Source: Streptomyces rubiginosohelvolus (GTDB lineage Bacteria > Actinomycetota > Actinomycetes > Streptomycetales > Streptomycetaceae). Taken from it: DNA of 64,000 bases. The notes under the pieces were generated by a model. That model saw only the letters and a program-made list of their open reading frames with translations, was not told the origin of the DNA and did not search any database. Every line of letters starts with the position of its first letter. The first letter of the stretch is position 1. Made by a program: the position numbers and the translations under genes. Positions 26,601 through 31,937 of this stretch are shown here, in pieces. Location: contig NZ_BMTW01000006.1 in NCBI RefSeq assembly GCF_014649875.1, forward strand, positions 226,078-290,077, given 5' to 3'.

Positions 26601-26893
26601 TGCTCCCACACCGGCAGGACCCGACGGGTGTCAGCGGCCAGCGGAACGGGAACGAGACCGGCCGCCACCGAACCCCAGAACATCGGCTGGAAGTCCTCGC
26701 TGCGATCCGCGAGCAGCGGCACACAGGTCCCGGGCGCGACGCCCGCCTCCCGGAAGCCACCGGCCACCCGCAGGGAATCCTCCAGAAGCTCGCGCAGGGT
26801 GACCGTCAGCTCGCTTCCGTCGCCACGGACGTGTACGACGATCTGCCCGGGGGCTTCACGGACCGCGTCCAGCAGTACATCCAGAAGTGTCAT
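14636..26893 (-). CDS. Hybrid PKS/NRPS megasynthase with N-terminal FAAL and C-terminal acyl-ACP-reductase-like domain
   Basis: A single 4085-residue assembly line (numbered from ATG 26893, preceded by GGTGGAG; an upstream in-frame GTG at 26905 is less likely). Order: fatty-acyl-AMP ligase (about 1-530; FSSGSTGAPKGVE, PYFHDMGLIG); 15-bp-repeat linker; carrier (Ser about 623, GGTSLKAM); ketosynthase (684-1096; DTACSS Cys about 849, EAHGTGT, KTNIGH); acyltransferase (1230-1510; GHSVGE Ser about 1323; RAFHS suggests malonyl-CoA); ketoreductase (1818-2010; TGGGGGIG, Tyr in GDYAGAN); carrier (Ser about 2117); condensation (HHAAGDG about 2314); adenylation (2620-3130; FTSGSTGRPK, FDASVRQ, YGPTEA, TGTGKIDRR); carrier (Ser about 3188); second condensation (HHIIGDG about 3378); and, from about 3715, a Rossmann domain (VAFVGLGSIG). 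No thioesterase, no dehydratase. The predicted logic is fatty acyl loading, one malonyl extension reduced to a beta-hydroxyl, one amino acid, and then possibly reductive release. Confidence 0.9.
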   Translation of the reverse strand: MTLLDVLLDAVREAPGQIVVHVRGDGSELTVTLRELLEDSLRVAGGFREAGVAPGTCVPLLADRSEDFQPMFWGSVAAGLVPVPLAADTRRVLPVWEQLGRPPLVVDASTAMLADELPDGARALTLDALRAGPLLREPAPGGRDDVAFLQFSSGSTGAPKGVEVTHRAVLANLEQIRAASALSADDVVVSWMPYFHDMGLIGTHLAPLAARARQVKIGPLSFAKRPRLWFEVAARHRATVLSAANFALALAERRVPDDVLARLDLSAVRLLLVGAEPIAPAVWRAFAAKTRPAGLDPAAAQPVYGLAEATLAVTFPPPGEVAEPLVLDRASLSDGVAVDTEPGYDAVELMDVGQPVAGCAVRIVDDRGDVLGDRRVGHIMVRGPQLARGYHGLPGVSAETFTDGWLRTGDLGFLRDGRLCVTGRHKDVLFLNGRTFHATDLEEVAAATPGAPPGAPAVVGSTDPVTGAERVVVFVPWARPPREATEVLEHVAARVREALLHDDVRVLALPPGAFPRTTSGKLQRRRLRERFEAGGFEAGGFEAGGFEARVFRADSFGTGSFATVRPAAEPRADAPRADVPQVDVPRSRAQTVEAVRKVWARVLDRTAESIGVHEPFGRLGGTSLKAMEVLVALEDAFGVTLPPAVIRDHGTVAALAGHLLTVVPGPAVSAPGAARTGEEGEAVAAVIGMACRFPGADTPEDFWDLLIDGHDAITPVPHGRWDDDTRDRQAAPPKRWAGLLKDPAAFDADYFGIGEDEARAIDPQARLFLELAHEALERAGYAGPRRRGRRVGVFAAVGDSGYREVLDRASADGSPLPTTLTGNLPALTAARVSQSLDLDGPALAVDTACSSGLVALHLARRSLLDGECDLAVVGGVNLHLTATPHRLLEAAQALSPTGRSRAFSADADGFVPGEGGAAIVLTRLDAARLADDEVLAVVRGTAVNNDGRSMSLMAPNPLRQREVITRAYEAAGVDPASVTYVEAHGTGTAVGDPIELRSLAHAFPERPDGELRLLGSVKTNIGHLLNAAALPALVKVVLALGHRRLPPSLHHTPPAPGVAPAGFSVVAEARDWTSAGPLVAGINAFGFGGTNAHAVLEQAPTPPSPTGSASSSSSAGAVREVAVEGPHLLTLSAQSAGALRDAVDRLATHLESRPGLREGDVCRTASTAWDEGPHRLAVIADGDLRDRLAAIAAETGGSGGRAGTGGAGGPAGTGATGLPGASVVRSRPRVVFLFPGQGAQSPGQDRALYRTASVFRDTFDEASALLGPVCGRSLLDWGLDPKVDPAAQAMTEVAQPLLVASGVALARQLRTWGVEPAAVAGHSVGEIAAACVSGVLTLREAVRFAAERGRLMGAFTEPGAMLAVRGGEDAVAAAVAQSGGDLTVAAYNGPGLQVLSGTVSAVERAALALDAQGVPTRRLRVSRAFHSPLMRPVSDQLADAARALPPQAPSVPLMSTVTGAWQPVLDPEYLRDHAERPVLFGAAVERLAREGYDTFVEVGHGATLSGPVRAATEAYAPGESGGGVTVMSALTGRSAGRTEPARLPDDRCGGRGDLLGTVGRLWSLGMPLDRTALDAGHHRVPLPTYPFQRRRYWADPPARPLLHEVLWEDDALPGKAARSEESARSVRSVLLTGPDPASVDRLASQLAAAGVRRYEAGDAGRPDAVVLVAGPAPVQDTGDALGRVHDAATAAFGEALARFDESHASRLLVVTEDVHATGTGRERPRPAHAVLGGLLMALPQETPRAAATALDLCSLDTPSQRLTAVLAELGSSDTPGSTTIVARRAGRRLTRRFVPSAADASAPAESTRSALPPDGTFLITGGGGGIGAALARDLAGRGRPTLVLTGRSPGLPVGLADELRTLGATVHYRVADVSVERDVDALLAELPGLDALFHAAGVVRPGTLRNRRPEETADALAAKARGTLLLSLALRRHGLDPAVRVAFSSVSAVLPGLAGALGDYAGANAFLDAFAASERHAGRPWQSVNLAALAGTGMAATLGTGTGEGSTTVRNSGGRPVALAPALAALRMACGVDAAQLLLADLTPPSAPVAPNSPEARATTTEATESGSAASGRTPTEDSGTGTNTAALLRRLLASALRLPATEVPDDEPFLALGLDSLAAVDLVRQLERELGTTLPATLFFEYRTVAELAAHLDSTPASVVSPALARTPDPVPDGSPFPLTPVQLALHTSSRLHPDVPAHGFVRQTVRGPLDTRLLGRALSALADRHTMLRIRIENTAGTNSTEDGIGSAAPAQHVAPPSALSTWYEVRELPGRIEELETALCNRPFDLSAESPLRAVLARESPELSHLVLVIHHAAGDGYSLNVLAGELWSLYTAFAHGDAPTLPALGTDFARYAAAAAEQRSSADGARDLAADRRYWTGRLASRGEPLRLPYDGDPRALPSAPLTTHQSSLDPALTAALEKRAADQGVSLFHLLLAVHVRCLARWSGQRKIAVNVARARRDDRLAGLDRLVGPLADTLPLLTSTDPDEPVGALAERLAAIWLESEQHAGLSGLDLARLLPTDPAGSGPRTVSPAGFSFSRFPAALDERCPVSVRPTAAGTATAATRLSLLCWQDETVLRFSWNFPVRLFAPETVARLDREFHDELAATAAAAAPLPASGSATLVRRLVERFRATPDAVAVDTGAATLTYGDLDRASEALAASLRAHGVTPGSLVGLLTEPGADTVVAVVAALRAGAGWVPLDAGHPTARLVDQLTRSGARAVLCHAPTRAVGEALGDVTLVPVDVPPSPLSRDFVRHAEGAPAPGTLVDADGIAYVIFTSGSTGRPKAVPITHRSMENYLDWAIDTFGYDEHDRLAQTASPCFDASVRQLLAPLLVGATVVTVGWDLLRDPDRLLTHVERRRITVWSSVPTLWEQLLSASEARVRTGAPLPDLSALRWVHVGGEALSPAHVRRWFDLFGDGQRIANLYGPTEATINTSCHIISDRPDDQVRRLPIGRPVSGTEVEVVGPDGEALRSGEAGELLIAGIGLTPGYLGEPALTEAAFTVRRGRRWYRSGDRVRCSKDGTLEFLGRLDDQVKIRGNRVEPGEIEAVLQTHPDVTHAVVLAEDGRLSAFVTPGPGSSGASGSSGVDAVALRRHLAESLPAYMIPSRITRVDTMPLTGTGKIDRRALPALGVAPPPSPSRTAATRTAPRTPTEIRLAAIWSALLQADDVCREDDFFVLGGDSLFVLEVFARLEKQGGPLPRPTVIYRNRTLAALASAVDAAAAEASDNAVDTAAGAASDAGAPTPFPLTPTQRGFLLAEAIAPGTTSSWLSRFRLYGRLDTARFQSAVDTLVGRHPMLRTVFPAGARPAVQQELPSSLRLPVDFETLTDPDRVEERVAAERARRFEPWAWPLLRLRVLTVAPHEHVLVAHAHHIIGDGYSAALLVRELITVYDTLSRGDVPAQAPLRSTFRDHAVRLAERSAAPAAPAAAPSHDGRWARLSAPYRPPVLSAGTDTSDRSDNATNPLFHTYGFTVDADQVEALRGLAARGGTTLYAPVLTAYYRALAATTGRADLVLGLAVSGRDHALPDVHRVFGPFATAVPLRPAGPASGRRDGAGFEDDLRRLAAEAAEARTYEGAVPALPNGLPLASQFFFTYLDFSALGPESGAGLTVSREDGDSVYTPPPAGTDVFLSAGPEGGRLRVTVRAVATAFTPEALAAFADAVRDGLAHAAASTVPRTGPGRLDGAGRPSRLGEPDLTGRDEPVDAALVGYLPSPADLARLAGLPEAALPREELRSLLFPDGRPRLLETLRTPLGRSGFVCVPLFADELAPGDALLGHTTRGVELASALGARAVSLAGMIPSLTGYGFDVLRAVGTTDSVPAVTTGHAATVVSVVRTVHAALDATEQELGSLTVAFVGLGSIGSSSLELLLTLAEEPPARLLLCDVPGSGPRLKELADSLLERGLAEVVEVVESDQGLPDAVYGARLIVAAVSGGGTLLDIDALAPGTTVVDDSFPHCFDTSRAFGRMERAKDVLVVGGGLLSAGAAERQVAEGLPAAAVAGYLAQPMVADAIASCRLESLLHASGAAVPLVHGPVGAATGLAYWEAAEAAGIRAAPLHLLTRTIGPGMIEGVVSGRD
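14660..15750 (-). other. C-terminal domain of the megasynthase resembling cyanobacterial long-chain acyl-ACP reductase (AAR)
   Basis: The last roughly 370 residues do not match the usual thioesterase or NAD-dependent terminal reductase. They line up, from memory, with Synechococcus AAR along the whole length. GYLPSPADLARLAGL corresponds to its N-terminal GHLTSLEQAR, VSLAGMIPSLTGYGFD to its ALGGFTSIIFENFD, and TTGHAATVVSVVRTVHAA to its TTGNTHTAYVICRQVEAA. The NADPH loop VAFVGLGSIGSS follows, then DDSFPH and VVGGGLLS. The Cys in ASCRLESLL (about 4023) falls on the AAR catalytic Cys (ACFAEAMLL). Substrate would be the carrier-bound chain and product an aldehyde (inference). Confidence 0.65.
25254..25298 (-). 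repeat. Three 15-bp tandem repeats inside the megasynthase linker
   Basis: Three copies of a 15-bp unit (TCGAACCCACCCGCT on the + strand; the third differs at the last base) encode the FEAGG pentapeptide repeats between the fatty-acyl-AMP ligase and the first carrier domain. Multiples of three keep the frame, so copy number can vary without harm. Confidence 0.9.
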
Positions 26894-27074
26894 GTGGTGC
26901 TCCACCGGTCGATCGATCCGTTCTGCGCGAGTTCGCCGAAGTTCCCGGAGGTTCTCCGAAGAATGATCTTAAAAACGCGCGGCCCGGGGGGAATCAACCG
27001 CCGGGAGGAGACCGCGTGCACCCTGGGAGTGACATGGACGAGTGCGGCCCCGGGCCGGGCCCGGGGCCGCTAGC
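26894..27074. promoter_or_regulatory. Divergent promoter region between megasynthase and kinase genes
   Basis: About 180 nt between two divergent starts. It contains a comparatively A/T-rich patch near 26955-26975 (AGAATGATCTTAAAAACGCG), the likely core promoter of the megasynthase, and GC-rich sequence close to the kinase start. No recognisable operator. Confidence 0.4.
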
Positions 27075-27620
27075 GTGATCGCCGTGAAGGTGGGCACGGA
27101 AGAGACCCGGCTGATCGTCCTGCGCGGCAACAGCGCGTCGGGGAAGTCGAGCGTCGCTGCCGGTCTCCGCCACGGATTCGGCCGCGGACTGGCCGTCGTC
27201 GCGCAGGACAACCTCCGCCGCACGGTGCTGCGCGAACGTGACCGGCCGGGGGCGGCGAACATCGGCCTGATCGATCTGACGGCGCGCTACGCCCTGGACG
27301 CCGGCTACCACGTGGTGGTCGAAGGCATCCTCTACGCCGACCACTACGGCGACATGCTCGCCCGGCTGCGCGCCGACCACCGGGGCCCGACCCACGGGTA
27401 CTACCTGGACGTCCCGTTCGCCGAGACCGTGGCCCGGCACGCCACCAAGCCCATCGCCGACGAGGTCGACGAGAACCAACTGCGCGACTGGTACCGCCCC
27501 CGCGATGTACTGCCCGACGGACGGGAGACCGTGATCGGCTCCGACAGCGTTCTGGACAGGACCGTCCACCGCATCATGCTCGACTCCGGCCTGGCCGGAC
27601 TGCCGCCCGTCGACCGCTGA
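27075..27620 (+). CDS. Small P-loop kinase (AAA-type/zeta-toxin or CPT-like)
   Basis: A 181-residue P-loop phosphotransferase. The Walker A motif GNSASGKS lies at about residues 15-22 and is followed by SVAAGLR. DNLRRTVLRERD and VVVEGILYADHYGDML (Walker B-like, VVVEG) fit the zeta-toxin/chloramphenicol-phosphotransferase branch of small-molecule kinases. The start is GTG 27075 or GTG 27084 (both in frame; the annotated form may begin MKVGTEE-like). It is divergent from the megasynthase with a shared upstream region, so a self-protection role by phosphorylation is conceivable, but it may be unrelated. Substrate unknown. Confidence 0.72.
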   Translation: MIAVKVGTEETRLIVLRGNSASGKSSVAAGLRHGFGRGLAVVAQDNLRRTVLRERDRPGAANIGLIDLTARYALDAGYHVVVEGILYADHYGDMLARLRADHRGPTHGYYLDVPFAETVARHATKPIADEVDENQLRDWYRPRDVLPDGRETVIGSDSVLDRTVHRIMLDSGLAGLPPVDR

Positions 27621-27676
27621 CGCACCGGGGCCCGGCCCAGCGGCCTTGCTGCCCCGCACCCAAGGGGGAGCGACCT

Positions 27677-27703
27677 GCCCGGCCGGTCATGGGCCGGCCG
27701 GGC
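27677..27703. terminator. Bidirectional terminator hairpin
   Basis: GCCCGGCCGG (27677-27686) and its exact complement (27694-27703) with a 7-nt loop, between the convergent kinase and haem-oxygenase genes. Confidence 0.72.
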
Positions 27704-27730
27704 CAGGGGCACACATCGGTGCGCGCTCGC

Positions 27731-28060
27731 CTACGCGCCCTTCGGCGCCGCCTGCTGCACGACCTCGAAGGACCACACGGTGGACCCGCTCGCCGCAGGC
27801 TTGGGGCGCTCGCCGCCGGAGGCGTCACCGCCCTGGTGGGCCGCCTTCATCGGACCCTCCATCCACGCCTGGAAGGAGGCCTCGTCACGCCAGCGCGTGT
27901 AGACGAGGTAGTCGTCCGTGCCCTCGACGGGCCGGAGCAGCTCGAACCATTCGAATCCGTCGGAGCTCTCCACGGCATGGGCGCGGGACGCGAAGCGCTT
28001 CTCCAGCGTCTCGCGCTGTTCCTGGGGGACGGTCAGCACATTGATCTTGACTACGCTCAT
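27731..28060 (-). CDS. mhuD: MhuD/IsdG-type haem-degrading monooxygenase (ABM fold)
   Basis: A 109-residue ferredoxin-like ABM-fold protein. The residues known to matter in mycobacterial MhuD occupy the same positions: Asn7 (VVKIN), Trp66 (FQAW) and the haem ligand His75 (AAH). Flanking blocks EKRFASRAHAVESS and LLRPVEG are also close to MhuD. It would open haem oxidatively to free iron, in the cytoplasm, with an electron donor supplied by others. The C-terminal tail is Gly/Lys-rich and differs from MhuD. Monocistronic, with a terminator on its far side. Many annotations call this simply antibiotic biosynthesis monooxygenase; the residue match makes haem degradation more likely. Confidence 0.8.
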   Translation of the reverse strand: MSVVKINVLTVPQEQRETLEKRFASRAHAVESSDGFEWFELLRPVEGTDDYLVYTRWRDEASFQAWMEGPMKAAHQGGDASGGERPKPAASGSTVWSFEVVQQAAPKGA

Positions 28061-28125
28061 GGCACCATCCTGCCGTACGAGGTGCGGGCCCCGTCGCTTC
28101 AGGGGGAGTGAAGAGGTCGCGCCGG

Positions 28126-29283
28126 TCAGCCGTCCCCGCTCCCGGCGGCCGACGGGAGCTCGACCGTGACGCGCAGCCCGCCGCCGGTGAGCGGAGCGAG
28201 GACGAGCGTCCCGTCGTGTGCGCGAGCGATGGTCTCGACGATGGCCAGGCCGAGGCCCACCCCGGCGTGGTGGGTACGCAGGCGTTCGGCGCCCCGCTGG
28301 AACGGTTCGGTGAGCGTCGCGACCAGCTCGGGGGAGAGGGGGACACCGGTGTTCTCGACCGCCAGCACCACGGTCTCGGCGCCGACGCTCGTCGTGACCT
28401 GGACGGTGCCCCCTGCCGGCAGGTTGTGGACGATGGCGTTGTGCACGAGGTTCGTGGTCAGCTGCAGCAGAAGCGCCGGCGATCCGGTCGTGGCGGCGAT
28501 GTCGCCCCGCGTCTCCAGGGTGACGCCGCGCTCTTCCGCGAGGGGGAGGAGGCTCTCGGAGGCCTCTTCCGCGAGCAGTGACAGGTCGACGCGTTCCCGG
28601 GCGAAGGAACGCCGGTCCGCCCGACTGAGGAGGAGCAGCGCCTCGGTGAGGTCGATCGCCCTGCTGTTGACGGCATGGAGGCGGTCGATGATCTCGCCGG
28701 TGTCGTGGTCCGGATCGGCGCGGGCCACCTCCAGCAGCGTCCGGGAGACCGCGAGCGGCGTCCGCAACTCGTGGGAGGCGTTGGCCGCGAAGCGCTTCTG
28801 CTCGGCGACGTGCGCCTCCAGCCGGGCGAGCATCGTGTCGAAGGCGTCGGCGAGTTCACGGAACTCGTCCTTGCGGCCGGGCAGCCGGATCCGGTGGGAG
28901 AGCGATCCGTGCGTGGTGGTGCGGGTGGCTTCCGTGATCCGGGTCAGCGGGGCGAGCATGCGGCCGGCCAGGAACCATCCGCCCACGAGCCCGAAGACGA
29001 GCAGGATCACCAGCACGGTGCCCGCCGCCGGGGCGAAGGTGTACGCGAGGAGCTGACGGTTGGGGTTCTCGTACAGCATGCGCTGGTTCCAGTCATCGGG
29101 AACGTACTGCAGGAGATACACCCACACCGCCGTGAGCAGCAGGATCCCCGCGACCATGAGGAACCCGGCGTAGCTGAGGGTCAGCTTGAGGCGGACGCTC
29201 AACCCGGGCCGCCTGACCACGGGCCCGGCGGGCGGGACCCCCGTCCCCTCGGCCCCGGCGGCGGTCCGCTCGCCCCTAGCCAC
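28126..29283 (-). CDS. Sensor histidine kinase (VanS-like)
   Basis: Membrane sensor kinase, 385 residues from GTG 29283, which overlaps the end of the regulator gene by 8 bases. Two membrane segments (about 33-60 and 84-108) bracket a very short outside loop of some 24 residues (VPDDWNQRMLYENPNRQ). A HAMP linker (108-160) and the dimerisation helix with phospho-acceptor His171 (FAANASHELRTPL) follow. The ATPase domain has NLVHNAIVHN (N box), VENTGVPLS (G1) and GVGLGLAIV (G2). The tiny sensor loop is like VanS-type or intramembrane-sensing kinases that monitor cell-wall stress. Paired with the response regulator just upstream. Confidence 0.87.
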   Translation of the reverse strand: MARGERTAAGAEGTGVPPAGPVVRRPGLSVRLKLTLSYAGFLMVAGILLLTAVWVYLLQYVPDDWNQRMLYENPNRQLLAYTFAPAAGTVLVILLVFGLVGGWFLAGRMLAPLTRITEATRTTTHGSLSHRIRLPGRKDEFRELADAFDTMLARLEAHVAEQKRFAANASHELRTPLAVSRTLLEVARADPDHDTGEIIDRLHAVNSRAIDLTEALLLLSRADRRSFARERVDLSLLAEEASESLLPLAEERGVTLETRGDIAATTGSPALLLQLTTNLVHNAIVHNLPAGGTVQVTTSVGAETVVLAVENTGVPLSPELVATLTEPFQRGAERLRTHHAGVGLGLAIVETIARAHDGTLVLAPLTGGGLRVTVELPSAAGSGDG

Positions 29284-29983
29284 GGTTCTCTCCGTTCTGC
29301 CCGTCTCCCCGTCCGGCGTCGGCAGCCGGTTCGATGCGGTAGCCGACGCCGGGAACGGTCGCGATGATCCTGGGTTCTCCGAGGCGCTTACGCAGAGCCG
29401 ATACGGTGATGCGCACGGCGTTGGTGAACGGATCGGCGTTCTCGTCCCAGGCCCGTTCGAGGAGTTCCTCGGCGCTGACGACACCGCCCTCGGCGGCGAT
29501 CAGGACTTCGAGCACGGCGAACTGCTTCCGCGTCAGCGCGACATACCGGCCGTCCCGGTACACCTCCCGGCGGAACGGGTCGAGCCGCAGCCCCGCGATC
29601 TCCCGCACGGGCGGCCTGCTGTGGGCCCGTCTGCGGTCGAGCGCCCGGAGCCGGAGGGCGAGTTCGCGGAGCTCGAAAGGTTTCGTGAGGTAGTCGTCGG
29701 CGCCGAGTTCGAACCCGGAGGCCTTGTCGTCGAGCCGGTCGGCGGCGGTGAGCATGAGGATCGGGGTGCCGCTGCCGGACGCGACGATGTGCCGGGCGAT
29801 GTCGTCACCGGAAGGACCGGGCACATCACGGTCGAGGACGGCGATGTCGTAGGCGTTGACGCTCAGCAGCTCCAGCGCGGTGTCGCCGTCGCCCGCGATG
29901 TCGGCCGCGATCGCTTCGAGACGCAGACCGTCGCGGATGGCTTCCGCCAGATAGGGCTCGTCCTCGACGATCAGCACACGCAT
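29276..29983 (-). CDS. OmpR/PhoB-type response regulator (VanR-like)
   Basis: A 235-residue two-domain regulator. The receiver domain (1-115) has the acidic pocket in VEDE, phospho-acceptor Asp51 in VLDRDVPG, a switch Thr in MLTAAD and Lys in LTKPFE. The winged-helix domain (about 125-225) includes LTRKQFAVLEVL, VRITVSALRKRL and the C-terminal VPGVGYRI. The sequence is close to what I recall of S. coelicolor VanR. The kinase GTG lies inside its 3' end. It is divergent from a VanY-like peptidase across an 88-nt gap, so that promoter is its probable target. Confidence 0.88.
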   Translation of the reverse strand: MRVLIVEDEPYLAEAIRDGLRLEAIAADIAGDGDTALELLSVNAYDIAVLDRDVPGPSGDDIARHIVASGSGTPILMLTAADRLDDKASGFELGADDYLTKPFELRELALRLRALDRRRAHSRPPVREIAGLRLDPFRREVYRDGRYVALTRKQFAVLEVLIAAEGGVVSAEELLERAWDENADPFTNAVRITVSALRKRLGEPRIIATVPGVGYRIEPAADAGRGDGQNGENRG

Positions 29984-30071
29984 GTCCCTGATGGTAGGAG
30001 TCGCCGCATATCGTCGGCGTATCGAAAAGCACATACGCGCCGGCAACTCCGCGCTGCCTTGACTGGGCAGC

Positions 30072-30761
30072 ATGACTCGACCCCCGCCGTCGGCGCGTAC
30101 GTCGACCCTCCGGTTCCGCACACCTCTTGTCGTCGGCCTGGTGGCCGTCCTGGCAGCGATCGTCGTCGCCCTCGGCCACCCGCTGCTGAAACCCTCCTCG
30201 GACTCGACGGCCACCCCGGGCCAGGACTTCTCGCCCTTCCTGCCCGCCCCGTCCCTCTCCGACCGGCCGCCTTCGCACGCCCCGCACCGCGAGAGCCGGG
30301 GCGCGCTCGACGAGTCCGACGGTGTCGTACCCGACGGGGTGACGGTCCTCGACGACGAGGTTCCGGCGGTGGCCAACCTCGACGCGGAGCTGCTCGACGC
30401 CCTCCGCCGCGCCGCACAGAACGCCGCCGACGACGGAATCACGTTCACCGTCAACAGCGGCTGGCGTTCCGCCGCGTACCAGAAGGAACTGCTCCGCAAG
30501 GCGGTCGCGCAGCACGGCTCGGAGGCCGAGGCCGCCCGCTGGGTCGCCACCGCGACGACCTCTCCCCACGTGGCGGGGGACGCGGTCGACATCGGGCCCG
30601 ACAGGGCGACGGACTGGCTCTCCGAACACGGCTCCGCGTACGGGCTGTGCCGGATCTACCGGAACGAGCCCTGGCACTTCGAGCTGCGCACGGACGCGGC
30701 GGACCGAGGCTGCCCGCGCATGTACGCCGACCCCACCCAGGACCCGAGGATGCGACAGTGA
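30072..30761 (+). CDS. VanY-like D-Ala-D-Ala carboxypeptidase (M15B)
   Basis: Membrane-anchored zinc peptidase of 229 residues. A signal-anchor helix spans about 17-36 and a Pro/Ser-rich spacer leads to the M15 domain (about 90-229). Zinc ligands are His166 and Asp173 in SPHVAGDAVD and His202 in PWHFEL; Glu in RNEPWHF is the probable base. It would trim the terminal D-Ala from peptidoglycan pentapeptide outside the membrane, lowering glycopeptide binding. Its TGA overlaps an in-frame GTG of the next gene (GTGA), so vanY and vanJ are co-translated or nearly so. Regulation by the adjacent VanRS-like pair is likely. Confidence 0.88.
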   Translation: MTRPPPSARTSTLRFRTPLVVGLVAVLAAIVVALGHPLLKPSSDSTATPGQDFSPFLPAPSLSDRPPSHAPHRESRGALDESDGVVPDGVTVLDDEVPAVANLDAELLDALRRAAQNAADDGITFTVNSGWRSAAYQKELLRKAVAQHGSEAEAARWVATATTSPHVAGDAVDIGPDRATDWLSEHGSAYGLCRIYRNEPWHFELRTDAADRGCPRMYADPTQDPRMRQ

Positions 30762-30784
30762 CCGGCAGCGAACGAGGACAGACG

Positions 30785-31876
30785 ATGGCGACGCAGTTGG
30801 ACCGAGCGAACGGGGCAGACGCGGCCGCTGCCGAGGCACGGACGAAGGACGCGGCCGACCCGTCGGAGAATTCGGGCACGTCGCGCACGCCCGGAACACC
30901 CCGAGCCTCGGGCATCTGGCGCCGCGGCCGGGTCCTCGCGACGGCGGCGCTGCTGCTGGGCCTGCTCCTGCTGCTGCACGCGAGCATCCCGAACCGGATC
31001 GGGAACCTCGGCAGCCTGGTCGAGACCTTCCTGCCGTGGTGCGGCCTGTTCGTCCCGCTGCTGCTGGCCGGCGCGTTGCTGCGCCGCTCCGCCCCCGCGC
31101 TCATCGCCCTGCTCCTGCCGGTCGTGGCCTGGCTGAACCTCTTCGGTGGACTGCTCACCGACAAGTCGCACCCAGGTGGCGACCTCACGGTGGCCTCCCA
31201 CAACGTCGGCGCGGACAACCCCGACCCGGTCGGCACCGCCCGCGCCCTGGCCCGCTCCGGTGCGGACGTGCTGGCACTGGAGGAGCTGGCCGACCGCGCC
31301 CGGGGGACGTACGAGAAGGAACTGGCGACGGCGTACCCGCACCACACGGTGCAGGGCACGGTCGGGCTGTGGAGCAGGTTCCCGTTGTCGGACACCCGCC
31401 CGGTCGACGTCAAGATGGACGCCGGACCGCTGGGGGACGCCAAGCCCGCCGAGGTCAAGATGGCCTACAACCGGGGGATGCGGACCACGGTGACCACGGA
31501 CCACGGGCCGCTGGCGGTGTACGTGGCCCACCTCGGGTCCGTACGCGTGAACCCCAGGGCCGGGCTGTCGTCGGGCCAGCGGGACGCCGGCGCGCAGTCG
31601 CTGGGCCAGGCCGTCGCCGCCGAGGAGAACGAACGGGTGGTGCTGCTCGGTGATCTGAACGGCGCCCTGGACGACCGCGCGTACGCCGGGCTCACCTCCC
31701 GGATGGAATCGGCCCAGGAGACGGCGGGGGCCGGCTTCGGCTTCAGCTGGCCGTCCACGCTCCCCGTGGTACGGATCGACCAGATCCTCGTACGTGGCGT
31801 GAAACCGGAGAGCGCCTGGGTGCTGCCCGCCACCGGCAGCGACCACCGGCCCGTGGCGGCCCGGATCAGCTGGTGA
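30785..31876 (+). CDS. vanJ: VanJ family membrane phosphatase (endonuclease/exonuclease/phosphatase fold)
   Basis: A 363-residue protein. The N-terminus is acidic and Ala/Asp-rich. Three membrane helices follow at about 47-115 (LLLGLLLLLHA, LFVPLLLAGALL, LIALLLPVVAWLNLF), and an external EEP-fold domain completes it. EEP motifs are present: SHNVGADNPDP, ALEELADRA, VYVAHLGS, LLGDLNGALDD and TGSDHRPVAA. The arrangement equals VanJ of S. coelicolor, linked to teicoplanin resistance and undecaprenyl-pyrophosphate processing. The start is ATG 30785 with GAGGA six bases upstream; the alternative GTG 30758 overlaps the vanY stop. Confidence 0.83.
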   Translation: MATQLDRANGADAAAAEARTKDAADPSENSGTSRTPGTPRASGIWRRGRVLATAALLLGLLLLLHASIPNRIGNLGSLVETFLPWCGLFVPLLLAGALLRRSAPALIALLLPVVAWLNLFGGLLTDKSHPGGDLTVASHNVGADNPDPVGTARALARSGADVLALEELADRARGTYEKELATAYPHHTVQGTVGLWSRFPLSDTRPVDVKMDAGPLGDAKPAEVKMAYNRGMRTTVTTDHGPLAVYVAHLGSVRVNPRAGLSSGQRDAGAQSLGQAVAAEENERVVLLGDLNGALDDRAYAGLTSRMESAQETAGAGFGFSWPSTLPVVRIDQILVRGVKPESAWVLPATGSDHRPVAARISW

Positions 31877-31937
31877 ACACGATGAATGTGGTGAACGCCG
31901 AGGACGTACCCGGAGCCTTCCGCCCTCCATGATGCTG

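Noticed and set aside
30658..30760. GTG 30758 as the start of vanJ, giving a GTGA overlap with vanY
   Set aside because: ATG 30785 has a better-placed GAGGA and the added residues look non-essential; kept as an alternative.
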